Below are positions 60,421 through 64,000 of a stretch of DNA of 64,000 bases, in pieces. Source of the stretch: Sinonovacula constricta (Eukaryota; Mollusca; Bivalvia; Cardiida; Solecurtidae). The stretch spans positions 53,917,408 to 53,981,407 of the forward strand of contig CM017558.1 of assembly GCA_007844125.1 (NCBI GenBank). Reading direction: 5' to 3'. A program made the position numbers and the translations under genes. The notes beneath the pieces were generated by a model. It searched no databases. It was not told the DNA's origin and saw only the letters and a list, made by a program, of their open reading frames with translations. Each line of letters opens with the position of its first letter. Position 1 is the first letter of the stretch.

Positions 60421-60954
60421 CAAAATGTACCAGTATATAACATTATGTATGTGTGTAGTTGTGAAGTGAGATACTAAAGTGAGTATGCATTATAAACAAA
60501 TGCAGCAGTTAAAGGACTCCAAAAAGTTTATTACGGACCTTACCTGTATCAGAACATTGCAGGAAGTCCCAAGCTTGAGTTTCATGTGTAGGTAAATTGT
60601 GGAAATATGTATACCAGCAAGGGAGATAGATTGGTGGGTCTGACGTAATGCTTTAGCTTAAGAATATTATAGGTGGTTGTTTGGTGTGTTTTTTTTAATA
60701 TTTGTTGATCGTTGTTTTTTTTGTCCACAATATCTTGAAATGAATTGGGAAAGTTAGTAATTGAAATGGTTGATTTTTGTTGTTTCCACCATGAACTTAA
60801 AATGAATTTATTTGATTTTATACAAAAAGTAATAGATTAGGTGGTTGGTTTATTTGAATTTGTTATGTTAGAAGCAATAAATAAGGTAGTTGGTGTTGCT
60901 AAAATGAATTAATTACATTAAAGTAATTAAGTTAGTGGTTAGTGTTATTATTGA

Positions 60955-61465
60955 GTACCTGGAGTTGTCTGCCCCACTATGTTATCAAGCTGTGGGAGTG
61001 GTAGTGATGACCTTGACTTATCTGCCCTTGATATGTTATCAAGTTGTGAGAAAAGTAGAGCAGTCCTAGAGTTATCTGCCCCTGGTAATTGCCAAATCAT
61101 GTAAAAGGAAGTAAGGACCTGTAGTTATCTGCCCCTAGTGTTTTACCAAGCTGTGTGAAATAAAGAGAGGACCTGGAGTTATCTGCCATTAGTATGTTTT
61201 TCCAGTTGTGTGAGAGGTATTAAGGACCTAGGGTCATCTGCCCTGGTATGTTACCAAGCCATGTGAAAATAAGAGAGGACTTGGAGTTATCTGCCCCTGG
61301 TATGTTATCAAGCCGTTTGAGAGGTAGTAATGACCCGGAGTTCTCTGCCCCTGGTATGTTATCAAGCCGTTTGAGAGGTAGTAATGACCCAGAGTTCTCT
61401 GCCCCTGGTATTTTACCAAGCTGTAAGAGAAGTTGTCTGCCCCTCATGTGTTATCAAGCCTTGGG
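60955..61465 (+). repeat. 54-bp minisatellite, about 9 diverged units
   Basis: Core GAGTTATCTGCCCCTGGTAT followed by GTTATCAAGC, a variable GTGTGAGAGG part and AGTAATGACC. The two units at 61300-61410 are almost identical; the left units are much older. Overlapping frames at 61220-61499 on both strands are by-products. Confidence 0.85.
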
Positions 61466-62037
61466 ACTGATATGGGGAGGCTCCCCTTGGTTGATTTAGT
61501 GGCCCAGCTCTCCAAGCTTCTTATCTGCTGATTACTAGTGCTCTCTTACAAACAATAGGCTCTGTTGGCAAGGTTACCATGGTAACTGCCTCCCAGACAG
61601 TTGGTCATCAGATCTGGTCTGGAGGATGTTCATATTATATTTTACATTTATTTATTTTACATATTACATATTTACATTTAATTATATTTATATATTTATT
61701 TATTAATTCATTCCATCTACTTATTTATTGAAAGATTCAGTAAATGTACCAATTACAGTAAAGCTGGTCTACATATAATTTTTATTGACTTAGTTATTTT
61801 TTAGTTAGTTATTTAATTACTTAGTTATTTCACTCCCTACTTTCTTTTTTTTTAAAATTAAGTCATTAAAATTGGATACGCTAGTCAGTTTCAATAGAGT
61901 TGGGTAACATTAATTTTAGTTCATTTTTTAATAAAAATTTAGCCTGAGGGTTAGGCTTTTTTCCGTGTTTTAATCTTGCCTAAAAGTCACATGTCTTAAT
62001 CACATTTGTTAAACAATTTGCAAAGTATTGAAGTATT
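61466..62037. other. AT-rich simple-sequence stretch
   Basis: 61630-61730 and 61770-61860 are dominated by TTTATTTA and TTAGTTA steps. Nothing coding. Confidence 0.6.
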
Positions 62038-62327
62038 GATGGGATGGGATGGGATAAGCCGGCATTTTTGCAAACTACTGCGCAGCGACATTTCTATCAA
62101 TATAGCACATGGGCACTTATGAGGGGCCCAGGGACTGAACCCTGCCGGTCCATTATACTGTGACACCGACGAGTCAGGCGTAATGCTGTCCCCTTAGCCC
62201 CGAGCATTAGGAGGGAAGCCACAACTACCAACTTTAAAGTTTTTGGTTTGACAAGGCCGGGGTTCGAACCCACGACCTCCAGATCTGCAAGCTGACGCTC
62301 TACCACCTGAGCTAGTGCGGCCTGATA
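62038..62327 (-). repeat. tRNA-derived SINE, family III, with target duplication
   Basis: Minus-strand head GGCCGCACTAGCTCAGGTGG with A box TAGCTCAGGTGGTAGAGC, anticodon-loop-like CTTGCAG (TGC, as in tRNA-Ala) and B box GGGTTCGAACCCC. Acceptor and T-stem pairing is imperfect, so this is a SINE head and not a working tRNA gene. The body continues through CATTACGCCTGACTCGTCGG, GTCCCTGGGCCCCTCATAAG and GAAATGTCGCTGCGCAG, and ends in a CCCAT-repeat tail. AAGTATT flanks it on both sides (62031-62037 and 62328-62334), a plausible target-site duplication. Confidence 0.85.
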
Positions 62328-62334
62328 AAGTATT

Positions 62335-64000
62335 TATAATCACAAATTGAAAAAAATGATACAATATTTCTGTTGTTTCAAATGATTATAGTAGAACATA
62401 GTGTTTCGTTGCACATGCAATGAGAAAATATGCTTTACGTCAATCAGAAAATTTCTGATATTTTTGTGAAATACCCTGTCGATAGAAATGTGCAAGGAAT
62501 TCCGGAAAAAACAACAAACTCTCTTTTAAGCATATATATATGCTTGATTTATATTATGTACTGCTTGTCAAGATAGTTGTATGACAGGGCATTTCAATTG
62601 CTTTCTTAGTGCTAGTTCATGTTCAAGTATTTACATTCTTTGCAGGCTCTATATATGTGTATAAATGCAAGTATGTGCTTTATCTGTAGCCATGATGTTG
62701 GTACATTCTAGGTTGAGTGTACATATGAAAACATTGAATTTGCCATCTTCTGTAAATTATATTGTATTATCCGATAAAATAGTGTCCATTCATTAATTTA
62801 ATTATTATCCTATGATTTATTGAAAGGCTTTCAATATTTTTGTTTAAGTTGCCTTTTTTAAACAGATACTTTTTAACCTTTTTTTTTATACATTTAATAA
62901 ACACATTAGAAGCTTACCAGAGACTTTTTCTTGCAGTTTATTTTGTTTGTCCCCTTAAGTTGTTATACTGAAAAGATGGAAAATTGTCTTAAATGCACAA
63001 ATCTTGATTCATATGTATAGTTTTTAGGGGATTCTGTGGATCTCTCAATCTTTTTTTTTTGTCATTTTTTTTTCTACCTATCATATATTTTTAATATTTT
63101 TTGCCAGACTTTAAGATAACTTATTTGACATTAATGTAACTATTAAAGTTGCATATATGTACAGCTCTTAAGCATCGTGAATGATTCTATGAATTTACAT
63201 AATAGTTCTCCAAATTGAAAAAAAAAAAAATCTTAATTATTTATAGTCAATCATATCATTATTAAAGGTCTGCTTAAGGCTGAGCATAAGCTGTATTTCA
63301 ATTTAAGTGACTTGATCACAGATGATCAAATATATTTTTTTTTATTCATTTTTTTAAACAAATGTTTCTTATGAGTAACAATTACTGATTGCTGCAAATA
63401 TAATCCCTTCATGTTTGATTATATGCAAAAGTGTTGCCATATTAAGGATTATGTTAACTTCTGATTGGGAGAATCAAAAACATTGCAATGGTTTTCAACT
63501 ATTTTTAGTTGATTTATGATCCACAGCTTAGTATGTCTCCTAAATGGGCATGCAGGAATATACCTCATGTGTATACAACCGTCATTAAACAGTTCACTAA
63601 TTGACTAGATATGACACAATTAATTAAACAAATATGTATTTTGGTTCGTGTGGTTCTATGCTTCATGTATCTACCCTTAAACCAAGTTACTTTAACTCTT
63701 ATCCTGCTAATCCTATGTTCTAAGGCTTTTGCAATTAGTCTAGATCCAGATCATATGTAAAATATATAAGCAAAAACTAAGAATTTAGCTTGTTTATTTA
63801 TCAAAATGTAGCATAAGAAAGCTTAAAGTTGATAGTTTCTTGCAATGTTGGCAGGGTCCCAGGTGGAGCTAAATATTTCTATTTTATTGACTGAAGAGTG
63901 TCTTTTTTTGTTTTACAATTCAGCAATTGCAGCCATACTTTTTTATTACAATAGAGCTTGAAGGAGGAATTTTGTTTCATAACTGGCATGCCTAGAAATG
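62335..64000. other. AT-rich stretch without genes
   Basis: No open frame of note. Several poly-T runs of nine or more (62879, 63051, 63334). A faint fold-back remnant (TAGTCTAGATCCAGATCATA) lies near 63736. Confidence 0.55.

Larger units (their letters stand above)
56476..60954. other. AT-rich stretch, fold-back repeats
   Basis: No coding support; frames at 58204, 58802 and 59477 are chance-length and partly start at non-ATG codons. Three fold-back copies and one SINE tail fragment lie at 58.6-60.4 kb. A B-box-like CTGGTTCGAATCTTG occurs at about 57945. Confidence 0.5.

Noticed and set aside
62245..62325. Intact tRNA-Ala gene on the minus strand
   Set aside because: A and B boxes and anticodon-like loop are good, but acceptor and T-stem pairing fail and a SINE body follows directly.

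Overview
This is eukaryotic DNA: AT-rich, almost free of open reading frames beyond chance length, and dense in dispersed and tandem repeats. The repeats point to a mollusc, most likely a bivalve: tRNA-derived SINEs with A and B boxes, fragments of the long dispersed repeats I recall from many bivalve genomes (a GTGAGCGATATGGGG type edge at 56.45 kb; 'CAGAAACTACAAG' units at 55.9-56.2 kb; 'ATGAAATCTTGGATGAG' at 48.83 kb), and very many small fold-back elements. The taxon is an inference. No species can be named.

No complete gene, rRNA or intact tRNA gene is visible. With this base composition, open frames of 60-100 codons are expected by chance in large numbers, so only short segments with independent support are called coding. 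(1) A divergent pair around 37.9-38.6 kb: a minus-strand first exon encoding a signal peptide and ending in a consensus donor, and a plus-strand start codon directly followed by GTGAGT, 23 bp after an NRF1-type palindrome. (2) A minus-strand exon at 47.74-47.92 kb behind a TATA box and a perfect CRE. (3) A minus-strand exon with a CxxC...CxxC motif at 49.83-50.03 kb, inside a mobile element. (4) A plus-strand short first exon at 50.82 kb. Downstream exons could not be traced, so most of the window is either intron or intergenic.

Layout. 1-22 kb: AT-rich sequence with five long minisatellite arrays (68-bp, 33-bp, 43-bp, 20-bp and another 43-bp unit), SINEs, and a TA-flanked inverted-repeat element (13.0-13.9 kb). 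22-38 kb: repeat-poor AT-rich DNA, simple repeats, and a cluster of minus-strand SINEs at 32-34 kb. 38-44.7 kb: probable start of a plus-strand gene and intron-like sequence. 44.75-49.5 kb: two inverted blocks rich in GCAAGCTTGC-type motifs that share a 12-bp terminal repeat and bracket about 4.8 kb, which includes the CRE/TATA promoter and exon. 49.66-50.22 kb: a 556-bp Mutator-like element with 88-bp inverted repeats, a 10-bp target duplication and an internal exon. 51.3-52.3 kb: a pogo/Tigger-type element. 52-64 kb: AT-rich DNA with bivalve dispersed repeats, a 54-bp minisatellite and a well preserved SINE with target-site duplication at 62 kb.

The strongest unusual items are the exon-carrying Mutator-like element, the 4.8-kb inverted-block structure with its own promoter, and a nested fold-back repeat present about 22 times.
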